A stretch of DNA of 64,000 nucleotides from Athripsodes cinereus (lineage: Eukaryota > Arthropoda > Insecta > Trichoptera > Leptoceridae), in contig OX388305.1 in assembly GCA_947579605.1 (NCBI GenBank), positions 39,445,542-39,509,541 on the forward strand, given 5' to 3'. Positions 54,873 to 64,000 of this stretch are shown piece by piece. Under the pieces are notes generated by a model. That model ran no database searches. It had not been told where the DNA came from and saw only the letters and a list, made by a program, of their open reading frames with translations. Positions within the stretch are counted from its first letter, which is position 1; every line of letters begins with the position of its first letter. A program made the translations under genes and the position numbers.

Positions 54873-56189
54873 TGACCCTTATAATGAAGTCCGCCTTAGC
54901 TCGTTAAACTTTGCATTTTATATCCATTTCACTTCGGGACGAGACGCATTCGGAAATTTGTCGATTTTCCTGGCTACAAATTTTCTACCCTCCCCCTGTC
55001 ACCAAAAATTCAAAAAAAATATCAGAATTCGAAAAAAAATTACCATCTCGCTCGCTCCTCACCCCAGAGATCGGGCCCTGATAATATAGGAAGGTTTATA
55101 TAAATAAATAATACCCTATCGGTCCTATCAGGTCCTATTGGAGTTCAATTACAATCGAGTGAAGATTAAATTAAAGGCCGTATATTTTTTTTTACGAATT
55201 GTATGATTATACTTTGCGAATGGCAGGATTATATTATTGTGAAGTGTGTAGTGCTTATTGTAGTTTATTCTTAATTGTTTTCAGTTTGTGGGATACTGAC
55301 AGACTTTACCGCGTGCTGATCCATTTATACCCTGCCTCTAAGCTTTATGAATCGCTTAAAATTGATTATAAAACATTATGTAAATAATAATGCAAAAACT
55401 GTCTGCTTAGATAATATTATTTTAGATACCCCAATAACACTATTCCTATTTGGAACTACGTGTTAAAAACGAGAAAATCTATGAATTGTAATAATATAAA
55501 ATATTATGCGCATAGCCAACGGTATTAATGGAGGAACAGTTGTTTCATACATTTGAAATTCAAAATAATCGCTGCTCCTAATACATTCCAAATTCAAATC
55601 TTACTGTCAATCCATGTGTTCTAAATTTCACATTTGAAATTCATACAAATGGGTTGCCAGTGTGAAAAAAAATGTAATTTAAATATTTTATCCTGTCATT
55701 TTGTGAGTTACTGGATAGGTATTATATGTAGTAACACTAATGTAGGTTCATTTAAATATTGTTATACTATTGTTGAATACATTTCGTGTTTTATCATTAT
55801 ACAAATCTTTATGGAGCCCATTTTGAATAAAATTAGTTAACATTCTTGAAAAATAGTTTCTTGGAATGGGAGACATCACTCAAAATGAAAGTAAACAATT
55901 AAATAGGTATGTTTAATATTAAATTCGTTGGTGACGGATGAATAATATTATTATTTTGTAGCTCATTCTTATAGGTATTAAATTATAAATAAATACCTAA
56001 AACGAGAAAAAAAATTATAAAATTTGAAAATTACTAGTGAAGTTGTAACTGGATTCGTCCAGGAAATATCTCTCCGTATTCTCTGTCTAATTACAATGTC
56101 CATTGAGGACCTTGAAAAGAGAAGTAGAATAAAAGATTCCCATGACGGCGATTTAGACTGGCCGGCTTTTCAGACCCGCTCTCTGAGGA
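54873..56189. other. Intergenic DNA, no gene seen
   Basis: AT-rich sequence upstream of nvd. It may hold the nvd promoter and non-coding first exon, but no element can be named from sequence alone. Confidence 0.4.
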
Positions 56190-56520
56190 CAATTTCAGTT
56201 TGAATGTGCGTACAAATACGACCTTCCTTCAATGTCCTCCTTTTTGATATTTTAAAACATGTGGGACAGGAGCTCAATATGCGGAACATATCCTTTGTGA
56301 ATGTCTTTTGATGATGGATGCAAGAGAGGAAATGATTCTGGGTATGACTGTTGACACTCCTCGACCCATCTGGTTTGGGGAAGTGTTTTTAAATGTCACA
56401 AACGCTTCATGCTTTAAGGCATTCGTGGATGTGTGGGTCTCAAGATGGGATCTGCAACGTCGGCCGGGTCCCCCGCCCACTGACGTGATAGGATCGGAGA
56501 TGCCAACACTGGCATAGTGG
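56190..56520 (+). mobile_element. R1-like non-LTR retrotransposon C-terminal fragment
   Basis: It reads CGTGAQYAEHILCECLLM, DAREEMILG and, after 56400, FKAFVDVWVSRWD ending PTLA*. The C-G-x2-A-Q-x-A-E-H-x-L-C-E-C zinc-knuckle-like motif is typical of R1-clade C termini. It has at least one stop upstream. Confidence 0.65.
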
Positions 56521-56783
56521 TATTAGACTAGAGAGAGTTCAAATATTAATAAATTGTCACCTAAACGGATAAATAGGAGTCCTTGAACTCCTGAAATATC
56601 CGACAAATAAAGCTATTTCAACTTTATTTTAAAACTAATCAAAATATTAAAATATTCTTTAACAAAACCGTGGATATAATGAAACATTTCAAATTCCTAC
56701 ACCCTTTCGATTTTTTTTTAATTTTAAATACTTTCTTATATACTTACTTACAGATGTCAGTAGGTATAGCTGGCGGGCAACTT

Positions 56784-57082
56784 ACGTAATTTCTTCCAAA
56801 CAACAAGTGCTGTCTCAATTTTGCTGAGACAGTTCTCTCCCAAACCCTGATTGCGAAAATTCCGTAGGAAACTACGCGACCCAGCCGGGAATAGAACCCA
56901 GGACCTTGAGGACGTAATTTCTTCCAAACAACAAGTGCTGTCTCAATTTTGCTGAGACAGTTCTCTCCCAAACCCTGATTGCGAAAATTCCGTAGGAAAC
57001 TACGCGACCCAGCCGGGAATAGAACCCAGGACCTTGAGGATGCAAGACGATTGCGATAGCCGTTGCACCTCGTGGCCGGTTA
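56784..57082 (-). mobile_element. tRNA-derived SINE with a 128-bp tandem duplication
   Basis: ACGTAATTTCTTCCAAACAA starts at 56784 and again at 56912. The two units look identical. The minus strand carries GGTGCAACGGCTATCGC (box A-like) and GGGTTCTATTCCCGG (box B) at the head end near 57070-57010. Confidence 0.75.
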
Positions 57083-57116
57083 TTAATCAAAATATTAGAA
57101 TATTCTGTAACAAAAC

Positions 57117-57275
57117 CTCGTGAACAAGGGGTCCGCGGTTCGATCCCATATGCCGGCAAACTCCCCTTCGACGACACAATCTTTTATATTACTATATGAA
57201 AGGTGTACCGTATAAGGTTGTATTTGGGTTTATAACAAAACCCAGATAATTATTAGATACTTTTTAAAAAAAAAA
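57117..57275 (+). mobile_element. SINE family A, head-truncated
   Basis: CCTCGTGAACAAGGGGTCCG, GGTTCGATCCC, GCCGGCAAACTCCCC, AAGGTGTACCGTATAAGG, TTTGGGTTTATAAC and AACCCAGATAA in order. Confidence 0.75.
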
Positions 57276-57554
57276 TAATAATAATGATATCATGAAATAT
57301 TTCAAACTCGACGACACCAATAAATTAATAATATTAAATAATTTATTTATAATACCTACCTATACCTAATCAATTGCATATGGTCACAATAAGTGCAACT
57401 GAACTTAAACAAACTGAAAGTACACGTGTACCTACTTATCAAGTGCACGAGTACCTGCACAACCTATCTGTTACTGTGATGTTTGGACAGTCACGTAGGT
57501 AAATACCTATATTCGAGGAATGCAAAATCTATCTGATCTTAACTTATTATACGT

Positions 57555-58030
57555 ACAAATTTACCGAGAAATTTCTCGAAGTAGAGAATTTTCCGAGATT
57601 TTTTTTTATTTTTTATTTAACAGTATAATAATAATAAACACTTTATTCAATCAATAAATAACAATGAACAAATGTTGAGACAATTTATCACCAATATAGC
57701 TACAATTAGTTATGGAAACAAAAAAAAATTAGGTACCTACATAGAAAAAAGTGCTAACAACTGATAAAAAATCTTGATGGTTGACACCCCACATGCCCAT
57801 ATTTAAGTTTAAAAAAAATTGCAGGTACTTACATGGAAAAAAGTGAATAACCTCTGATTTGGGCCTTAATCAGCCCCACAAATTTTTGGACCAATCAGGT
57901 TGGCTGCGAAGTATACTGGGCGAAAGGTAATAATACCACTAAGAAGAATTATGGAAAGAAACTTCTCTTCCATCAGAGGAGAAATTCTCGGAGAAATTTT
58001 AGAAGATTAAAGAGATTTAAGAAGATTACT
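57555..58030. repeat. Dispersed repeat with GAGAAATTTCTC palindromes, copy 1
   Basis: It begins ACCGAGAAATTTCTCGAAGT and contains AATAAACACTTTATTCAATC, GTTGAGACAATTTATCACCA and TTGGCTGCGAAGTATACTGG. A close copy is at 63140-63560. No protein is evident. It looks like a non-LTR 3' part or a SINE-like unit. Confidence 0.65.
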
Positions 58031-58327
58031 AAAGAGATAATGTGAATTAGAAATGCATCGAATATTCGGCATCTATTCAGTATTCTGTCTATTCGCCCAC
58101 ATTTTTACTATTCGGCCGAATACCGAATATTTAGTCTATAATTCAGTATTCTGCCGAAGGTAAAACTGGAAGGAAATTGTTGCTATTTCATTGTCAGCTG
58201 CAGATGCATAATTATTAATTAATTTAATTTGATATGGAGTGAAACAACATAATATTATTATTGTTATTATTAATGTTGGAACACAAAAAAATCGAAAAAT
58301 TGCACAGTGCTGCAAGTCTATATAGTG

Positions 58328-58865
58328 CATGGGTGGCCAACCTTATAGCAGCCGGGCCAAATTTCAGAATGAGATTTCCTACCGGGCCGCACAACAATAT
58401 ACTCCATTTATGAAACATTTGATAATTTTACTTCACCTTAAAATTTCTACCCCCCCCCCGTCGCTAATTTTTGAAAATGTTATAGGAATTTGGAATACTT
58501 CAAAACTCCTTGGTTTTCTTTAAGAATATTTTTATCAAAATACCTCTTTCAAAAAAGTAACGGGTACTAAGTACTTTCAAATTTCAAATTCAAATATTTT
58601 TATTTAAATAAAATTAACAATTTAATAATATTACATACACACCTTATTACTAAAAAACACATTTATTAGGTACACATTTGACCCTCAAAATTGAGCAGTG
58701 CTCGTGCTTTGAGGGCTTAAACATATTTCATATAATTAACATAAAACAATAGCGCTCACCAAATAATAATAATAATACTTGTACCGACTATTATTAAAAA
58801 AAGTGTGCAATATGCTTCGCGGGCCGCACATAGACACCCAAGGGGCCACATGCGGCCTAAAGCGA
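58328..58865. mobile_element. hAT-like remnant (GGGTGGCCAACCTT end)
   Basis: It starts CATGGGTGGCCAACCTTATA and has GCCGGGCC / GCGGGCCGCA subterminal motifs and GGGGCCACATGCGGCC near 58840. A matching right terminus is not found. Confidence 0.45.
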
Positions 58866-58924
58866 TACTAAAGAGGCATTCACTCTAATGCCTCTTTAGT
58901 AAGTGCGGATATAATTATTACATG

Positions 58925-58990
58925 CAGCTGGTCTGCTGGCTACCCCACTTGTGGGATATGCCGTGATGGTATAGTATTAATATTAGTAGT
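58925..58990 (-). mobile_element. Terminal piece of the CTATACCATCAC repeat
   Basis: CAGCTGGTCTGCTGGCTACC, CCACTTGTGGGATATGCCGT and GATGGTATAGTA match the start of 39555-39790 in reverse, followed by (TAGTA/TAATA)n. Confidence 0.65.
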
Positions 58991-59049
58991 AGGATATAAT
59001 TATTATGGAAATCTTCCAACTTTGAGATATTCTGATGCAAGGTGAGAGT

Positions 59050-59220
59050 ATTTATTTACTTATTTTATTTTTCACTGTACATTGGTTAAGTACAAATAAT
59101 AAATCAAAACAGTATTATGAAAATCTCAGTTATACAATTCAATGTACAGAGGGCGAGTTTATCGCTAAAATGCGATGTCTTCCAACTAACCCGGACATTA
59201 GTGAGCGAATCTAGGTTTAA
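59050..59220 (-). mobile_element. Non-LTR 3' UTR end with conserved hairpin
   Basis: The minus strand reads GGGTTAGTTGGAAGACATCG then CGATAAACTCGCCCTCTGTA. The same motif is at 24665-24715, 60235-60275 and 62585-62612. Confidence 0.65.
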
Positions 59221-59740
59221 AACTCTAATTAAATACCTAATAATAATTTTGTTGATATAAAATATAACTTTAGCCATTATGGGTGATTTATCACTTAAGC
59301 ATGTGATTACTTACAAGTAATTATGTATTACTATAATAATAATTTGACGCATGTCTTTAAAATTATTGATCCGGTTAATAGATTGAGATAAACACCAATT
59401 ATGTGTATGATATAATATTATTAGATTATAATCGTGTTAATACAGATTTGTCAAATTAAAAGAGACATCAATCGTGCATAGATTAGCGAATCAAAGTTTA
59501 TGGAGTTTCCGTGGAGTGCCCGGCAGAAAATAGGAACGAAAAATACATAATTACGAATGTTTGGAGTCAAACAACTTTTATATGCGCCACCAAGGTTTCG
59601 CCGGAGTCAAATATTGCGCTTGAGAATGACAGGATACCTGTTGAAACCTTGGTCGCGCGTATAATAATTTTTAGTGGTATTAGTACACAACGTTACCATT
59701 AATGTTGTTGACCGAAGGTACTTGTTGGAAGTCCATTTCA

Positions 59741-59959
59741 AGATAATTGAAAAAAACACAATATGTAGTTAACTTCCAAATGACTTTATTAACTTCGCGT
59801 ACTAGTATTCGGAGACTCTCGTCTCCATCATCAGGCGATTAGTAAAAAACTTTTTTACTAATCGCCTGATGATGGAGACGAGAGTCTCCGAATACTAGTA
59901 CGCGAAGTTAATAAAGTCATTTGGAAGTTAACTACATATTGTGTTTTTTTCAATTATCT
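59741..59959. repeat. Perfect 219-bp palindrome
   Basis: 59741-59849 is the exact reverse complement of 59851-59959; the centre is the single C at 59850. No mismatch was found on base-by-base pairing. A 12-bp direct repeat CACAACGTTACC lies at 59686-59697 and 59960-59971. It is non-coding. Confidence 0.93.
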
Positions 59960-60029
59960 CACAACGTTACCGCCAAATCAATAAATAATACGAAAAATAC
60001 AATCTACATGGTTGTTACTTGTAGTTAAG

Positions 60030-60135
60030 GTAAACCAAAAGCTTGGGTCGTGAAAGGGGAGTTTTCCGGCATCTGGGATCGAACTGCGTACCTCGAAACC
60101 AAGACTCTTTCTCTTAAGCCATCGACAAACTCTTC
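60030..60135 (-). mobile_element. SINE family A, head portion
   Basis: AAGCTTGGGTCGTGAAAGGG, GAGTTTTCCGGCATCTGGGA, TCGAACTGCG (box B reverse) and AAGACTCTTTCTCTTAAGCC read as a family-A head on the minus strand. Confidence 0.65.
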
Positions 60136-60139
60136 AACA

Positions 60140-60275
60140 AATTTATTTTATTTTATTAACTCTTTACTGTAAATTGATTACAACAATTATTACATAAAAG
60201 GTAAACATTCAAGTTAGATATAATCAATATACAGAGGGCGAGTTTATCGTTAAGGCGCGATCTCTTCCAACAAGT
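60140..60275 (-). mobile_element. Non-LTR 3' UTR end with conserved hairpin, further copy
   Basis: CAGAGGGCGAGTTTATCG, GGCGCGATCTCTTCCAAC and a TTTATTTTATTAACTCTTTA end match 59050-59220 and 24575-24715. Confidence 0.6.
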
Positions 60276-60904
60276 GAAAATTCGTAATATATTATATTTT
60301 GTCAAAAGATGATACCTACTTATTTTATTTTTATCTATCATTAAAATTCTAAAAAATGTATTATGAAATTTACTACAGTTACATACAAAATTTTGATAAT
60401 ATTTTTTATATTGATTCATATTTCACATGAGTGATTCATAATACTTCAAAGTATATTTCATTTATCTCTCAGAATATTCAATGAATAATAATAAATCTAC
60501 AATATTCAGCGCTACGTTGATTCTTATCTTCAGTCAAATAATTGATTATTGCAACAGGTAGTATCTTATCAGTAAACGTAGAATAATGTTAACAATATTA
60601 GGAAAAATATTAGTAATTTACATACCTAACCGCAACAGTTGAATGTTTCGTATGTGATTACTTAATATTTCGAGGAAATTCATTATTACAGATAATCAAT
60701 TAGGTTATATTTTTGTTTATATTTTATTTCGTATCACAGGTCGCAGATGACCATCAGGGATATGAGGGATGTAGAGTTGCGTTTGGAAGATGCAGCGCAC
60801 GTTAGGACTTGGATAAGTCTCTTTATGCACATGCAACACTGCTGTATTTTTTATTCAGTTGCTCCAATGTAGGTACTCCGAAAATCCTAACATATAATAA
60901 ATGT

Positions 60905-61789
60905 ACTATACTATACTACTATACTATACCCTCACGCCATGTCCCAAGTGGGGTAGGCAGAGAGAACGGAACGCCAAACAGATCTATCTTTACACACTTC
61001 CTTCGCTTCCTCCACATTCATACAGTTCCTCATACACGCACGTCGGTTCCTCTTACTCAACACGCGGCCGTCCTTGAGAATTTGATCCACGTGATCAAGC
61101 CACGTGGTTCTCGGACGCCCGCGTTTCCTCACACCCTTTCTTTCAGATAAGTATATCCTCTTTGTCATTCTTACCTCGTTCATTCGTTCAACATGCCCAA
61201 ACCACCGTAGTTTATTCACGCGCATTCTGTCCACAACACTCTTCTTGCATCCGCTCATTCTTCTAATATCCTCATTCTTCACTCTATCACGCAGCGTTTT
61301 ACCAACCATTCTTCTCAACGATCGCATCTCTACTGCATTTACTCCACTTTCGTCCTTCTTCAACCACGTCCATGTCTCGCTTGCATACGTAAGTGACGGT
61401 ACCAGAATGGTATTGTGCACCAGCATTTTAGCCATGTTCGACACATTGTCATTGCTGACAATGGGTCGAAGTGCACCGTTTACTCTAGCACCGGCCACTT
61501 TCCTTCTTTCAATGTCCCCATCGCATCTTCCATCCCTCGTAAACATACTTCCCAAATATACATACTCACTTACTTGCTCCAAACATTCGTCACCAACTTT
61601 AATCTCGCAAATAGTTTTTTCATTCTCTCTTTCAAAAACAAGAACTTTCGTCTTCATAACATTCATTTTCAAACCATTCAAATTGCAACTATCATACACA
61701 CACGTAACAATCTCTTGTAAGTCCCTTTCACTCTCAGCCATTAACACCAAATCTATTATAATATAATAATTATAATAAATGTTTGTCAT
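60905..61789 (-). mobile_element. RTE-like non-LTR retrotransposon, 3' part with 285-codon open frame
   Basis: The minus strand begins within the reverse transcriptase catalytic block (DLVLMAESERDLQEIV; the Y-x-D-D tyrosine side is lost). It continues GLKMNVMKTKVLVFE, EYVYLGSMFTRDGR, RRMVGKTLRDRVKN, NKLRWFGHVERMNE and RGRPRTTWLDHVDQ, ending YPTWDMA*. The tail is GGTATAGTATAGTAG. It is 5'-truncated but uninterrupted over 858 nt, so it is a fairly recent insertion. Shorter relatives are at 21845-22250 and 30253-30420. Confidence 0.9.
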
Positions 61790-61829
61790 TTTAACTAGTT
61801 TTAAATTTGTTTCAATAGCTAAGTCATAC

Positions 61830-62045
61830 GGCTCATGTTGCGAGACGAAACAACGGTAGATGGACTCCTAGAATCCTCAAATGGTGACCGTGGAGTAGCA
61901 AAAGAAGCATCGGCAGACCACAAAAGAGATGGACTGACGACATTAGGAATGAATTAATCGCGGGAAGGAAATGGATACAGAGGTCACAGGACCGCGACGT
62001 TTGGATGAGGCCTGTATCCAGCAGTAGAGAAATGGCTGATTAGTA
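61830..62045 (+). mobile_element. Non-LTR polyprotein tail of a second family
   Basis: It reads RRNNGRWTPRILKW, RSIGRPQKRWTDDIRNELIA and WIQRSQDRDVWMRP, with an internal stop, then an AAGTAAGTAAG tail. G-R-P-x-x-R-W-x-D-D-I and Q-D-R-x-x-W are common to these C termini. Confidence 0.75.
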
Positions 62046-62454
62046 AGTAAGTAAGCTATAAGTTATAAAATGTAAGGTGCTACATTCTTTGCATCAGGGT
62101 AAGTTTAAATAATACTTGTCGAAACCTAGGTCCCCCTAACAAAGTATTTGTAAACTCAAAATACCGTTATAAAATCTTCTTAAATATCAAAACATCAATT
62201 TTATTTATTTTTATTCTTTAAGCATAGATGTTCGAATAATCATATTTGGATGTTTCGATGCATTGTATTAGAAGCGGTGTTGTACACTCACTACGCTTTC
62301 TGACTCGGGGGCATTCTATTGGATAGTTTTTTCGACCAATGGTGTGACCAGTGACACTGTCAGAGTGCTGATTGTGCATCGTAATGTCAATGTTTTTTGA
62401 ATGAATGTATTTTGTTTAGTTATAAGTTGTTTTTTTTATAATTGAAGTGTGCTA

Positions 62455-62570
62455 CAAGTATCGCAAGTGCCGGCAAACTCCCCTTTCACAACACAAGCTT
62501 TTAACTTACTGGTAAAGGTGTACAAGGTTGTATTTGGGTTAATAAGAAAACCCAGATATATCTTTATATC
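62455..62570 (+). mobile_element. SINE family A, body only
   Basis: AAGTGCCGGCAAACTCCCCT, CACAAGCTTTTAAC, AAGGTGTACAAGGTTGTATT and AACCCAGATATATC. The tRNA-like head is missing. Confidence 0.7.
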
Positions 62571-62579
62571 AGATATATC

Positions 62580-62700
62580 CACAGTTATCGCGTCTCTGCG
62601 ATAAACTCGCCCATTGTGCAAATTTGTTTGTATATACCATGTAAATCTTATTATTTTGTCTAAATATTTTGTACAATAAAGTTTACTACTATTATTATTT
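62580..62700 (+). mobile_element. Non-LTR 3' UTR end, conserved hairpin, (ATT)n tail
   Basis: ATCGCGTCTCTGCGATAAAC and TCGCCCATTGTGC precede TACAATAAAGTTTACTACTA and (TTA)n. It is the same terminus as at 24575-24715. Confidence 0.65.
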
Positions 62701-63139
62701 TCAATAATATGTCACAAACTGTTACTCAGGATTTTCTCTCAGTATTCTAAATCACACGGGCACATATGCCAGGTGTAACCTGCAGGGATACTCTTGACAC
62801 AATCTAAATACGATCTTAATCTAGTCTTGATCTTGATCATACGACGCACGAAGGGACTATGGTCCAAAACACCGCGCGATCGGTATGCGCGTATTTTTGG
62901 CCAATAGTCATTGTCAAGATTTTGTCAATAGTAACCCTGCTGTTTCCGTGTCAGTATCATCCATTTTTGTGTCAGTTCGTCAGTTTATTTGTGTCATTTG
63001 AAATAAATTTCATGATTCTGTGTCAGTTCGTCAAGTTTCACCCGTTTTGTCAGTTCGTTAAGTTTCGTCTATTTTACAAGTAGGTATTCAGGATTGCAGC
63101 CTTCTGCAGAGTGATATAATTAGTGTTGTGGAATTCTCA

Positions 63140-63560
63140 AGAAATAATTATTCGAGAAATTTACCGAGAAATTTCTCGGTAAATTTCTCGAAGTAGAGAA
63201 TTTTCCGAGAATTTTTTTTATTTTTTATTTAACAGTATAATAATAATAAACACTTTATTCAATCAATCAATAACAATGTACAAATGTTGAGACAATTTAT
63301 CACCAATATAGCTACAATTAACTATGGAAACAAATAAATGTTAAGTACCTACATGGCAAAAAGTGTAAATAACCTCTGATTTTGGCCTTAATCAGCCCCA
63401 CAAATTTTTGGATCAGTCAGGTTGGCTGCGAAGTATACTGGGCGAAAGGTAATAATACCACTAAGAAGAATAATGGAGAGAAATTTCTCTTCCATCAGAG
63501 GAGAAATTCGGAGAAATTTCTCGTTCTCGAGAAATTTCTCTGGAGAATTTTTTCTTCTCA
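63140..63560. repeat. Dispersed repeat with GAGAAATTTCTC palindromes, copy 2
   Basis: It shares AATAAACACTTTATTCAATC, GTTGAGACAATTTATCACCA and TTGGCTGCGAAGTATACTGG with 57555-58030. Both ends are arrays of GAGAAATTTCTC-type palindromes. Confidence 0.65.
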
Positions 63561-63751
63561 CATCACTAGATATAATTATGTTGCCTGTGGTAGTGCCAAT
63601 ATATTTCAACTATTAAAAAGATGATATGGTATGATTCCTGTACCTACATGAAAGAACTATTGGGTACTATCTACTATTGTTACATTTTTCAATTTCCAAA
63701 TTCTTTTTATTTCTTCCCGCAATTCTGTTTTCTTTTTCTTTTTTTTTAGCG

Positions 63752-64000
63752 GCGGAAAAATTGCCATCCGCACTTCTCAGCATTATACCTATAACCAGAT
63801 AAGTTTTCATATGATCAGTCATGGTCACACAAAAACTTAACAGTCTAATGCCGGGAAAAAATCACCTACATATACAGGATATCAAAGGACTAGGCTCAAA
63901 ACGCGGATTCAAAATACCAGCATTGTGCCTGAAATATCTGTGTTCAGAAACTTTTTTACAATATTACAAGTGTTTATTATAATAGATTTTTGAATTTTAA
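63752..64000 (-). mobile_element. Non-LTR 3' end, family 'SATGV', copy 3, cut by the window edge
   Basis: On the reverse strand it runs from TTAAAATTCAAAAATCTATT to GCGGATGGCAATTTTTCCGCC. It matches the 3' halves of 4466-4865 and 37555-37985. Confidence 0.7.

Noticed and set aside
61104..61766. 220-codon plus-strand open frame
   Set aside because: It is the antisense shadow of the RTE-like polyprotein on the minus strand, which carries the recognisable motifs.

Overview
The window is nuclear DNA from an insect, most likely a moth or butterfly. It is AT-rich, its genes are intron-rich with GT-AG splice sites, and it is packed with small transposons. It encodes the ecdysteroid-pathway Rieske oxygenase Neverland. 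Short TACCTAC/GTAGGTA motifs, which I associate with lepidopteran noncoding DNA, recur throughout. The order-level call is inference.

Five host genes can be rebuilt exon by exon with consistent splice phases. (1) The 3' end of an intersectin/Dap160 gene (+, 1-5066) carries the last two SH3 domains. (2) A COMMD5-like COMM-domain gene (-, 29246-21586) has four exons and 220 aa. (3) A UPF0547/C16orf87-like gene (-, 36303-33666) has four exons and 173 aa. (4) A CCDC28-like coiled-coil gene (+, 38927-40972) has three coding exons and 209 aa. (5) neverland (-, 54368-48639) has eight coding exons and an apparent 474 aa, but exon 2 carries a 1-bp insertion that breaks the frame as written. The genes are functionally unrelated (endocytic scaffold, Commander complex, two poorly known small proteins, sterol 7-desaturation), so this is ordinary animal gene order and not an operon-like unit.

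The rest is mobile and repetitive DNA. 11.5-21.2 kb is a satellite block: about 270-bp monomers plus a constant tail form roughly 3.04-kb higher-order units, three in tandem, and a foldback element sits in the third. Small hAT-like elements occur across the window, and four have perfect 8-bp target duplications with a central TA. There are several tRNA-derived SINE families, MITEs, foldbacks and many 5'-truncated non-LTR retrotransposon ends. A degraded Gypsy-type gag, a piggyBac remnant and one complete 1300-bp mariner with an uninterrupted DD41D transposase are also present. At 59.7-60.0 kb lies a perfect 219-bp palindrome (109-bp arms, 1-bp centre).

I see no multi-gene system that looks new. 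The points most worth checking are the neverland frameshift, the palindrome, the satellite block, the shared target-site pattern of the hAT elements, the intact mariner, and nested insertions whose empty sites are preserved in the same window.
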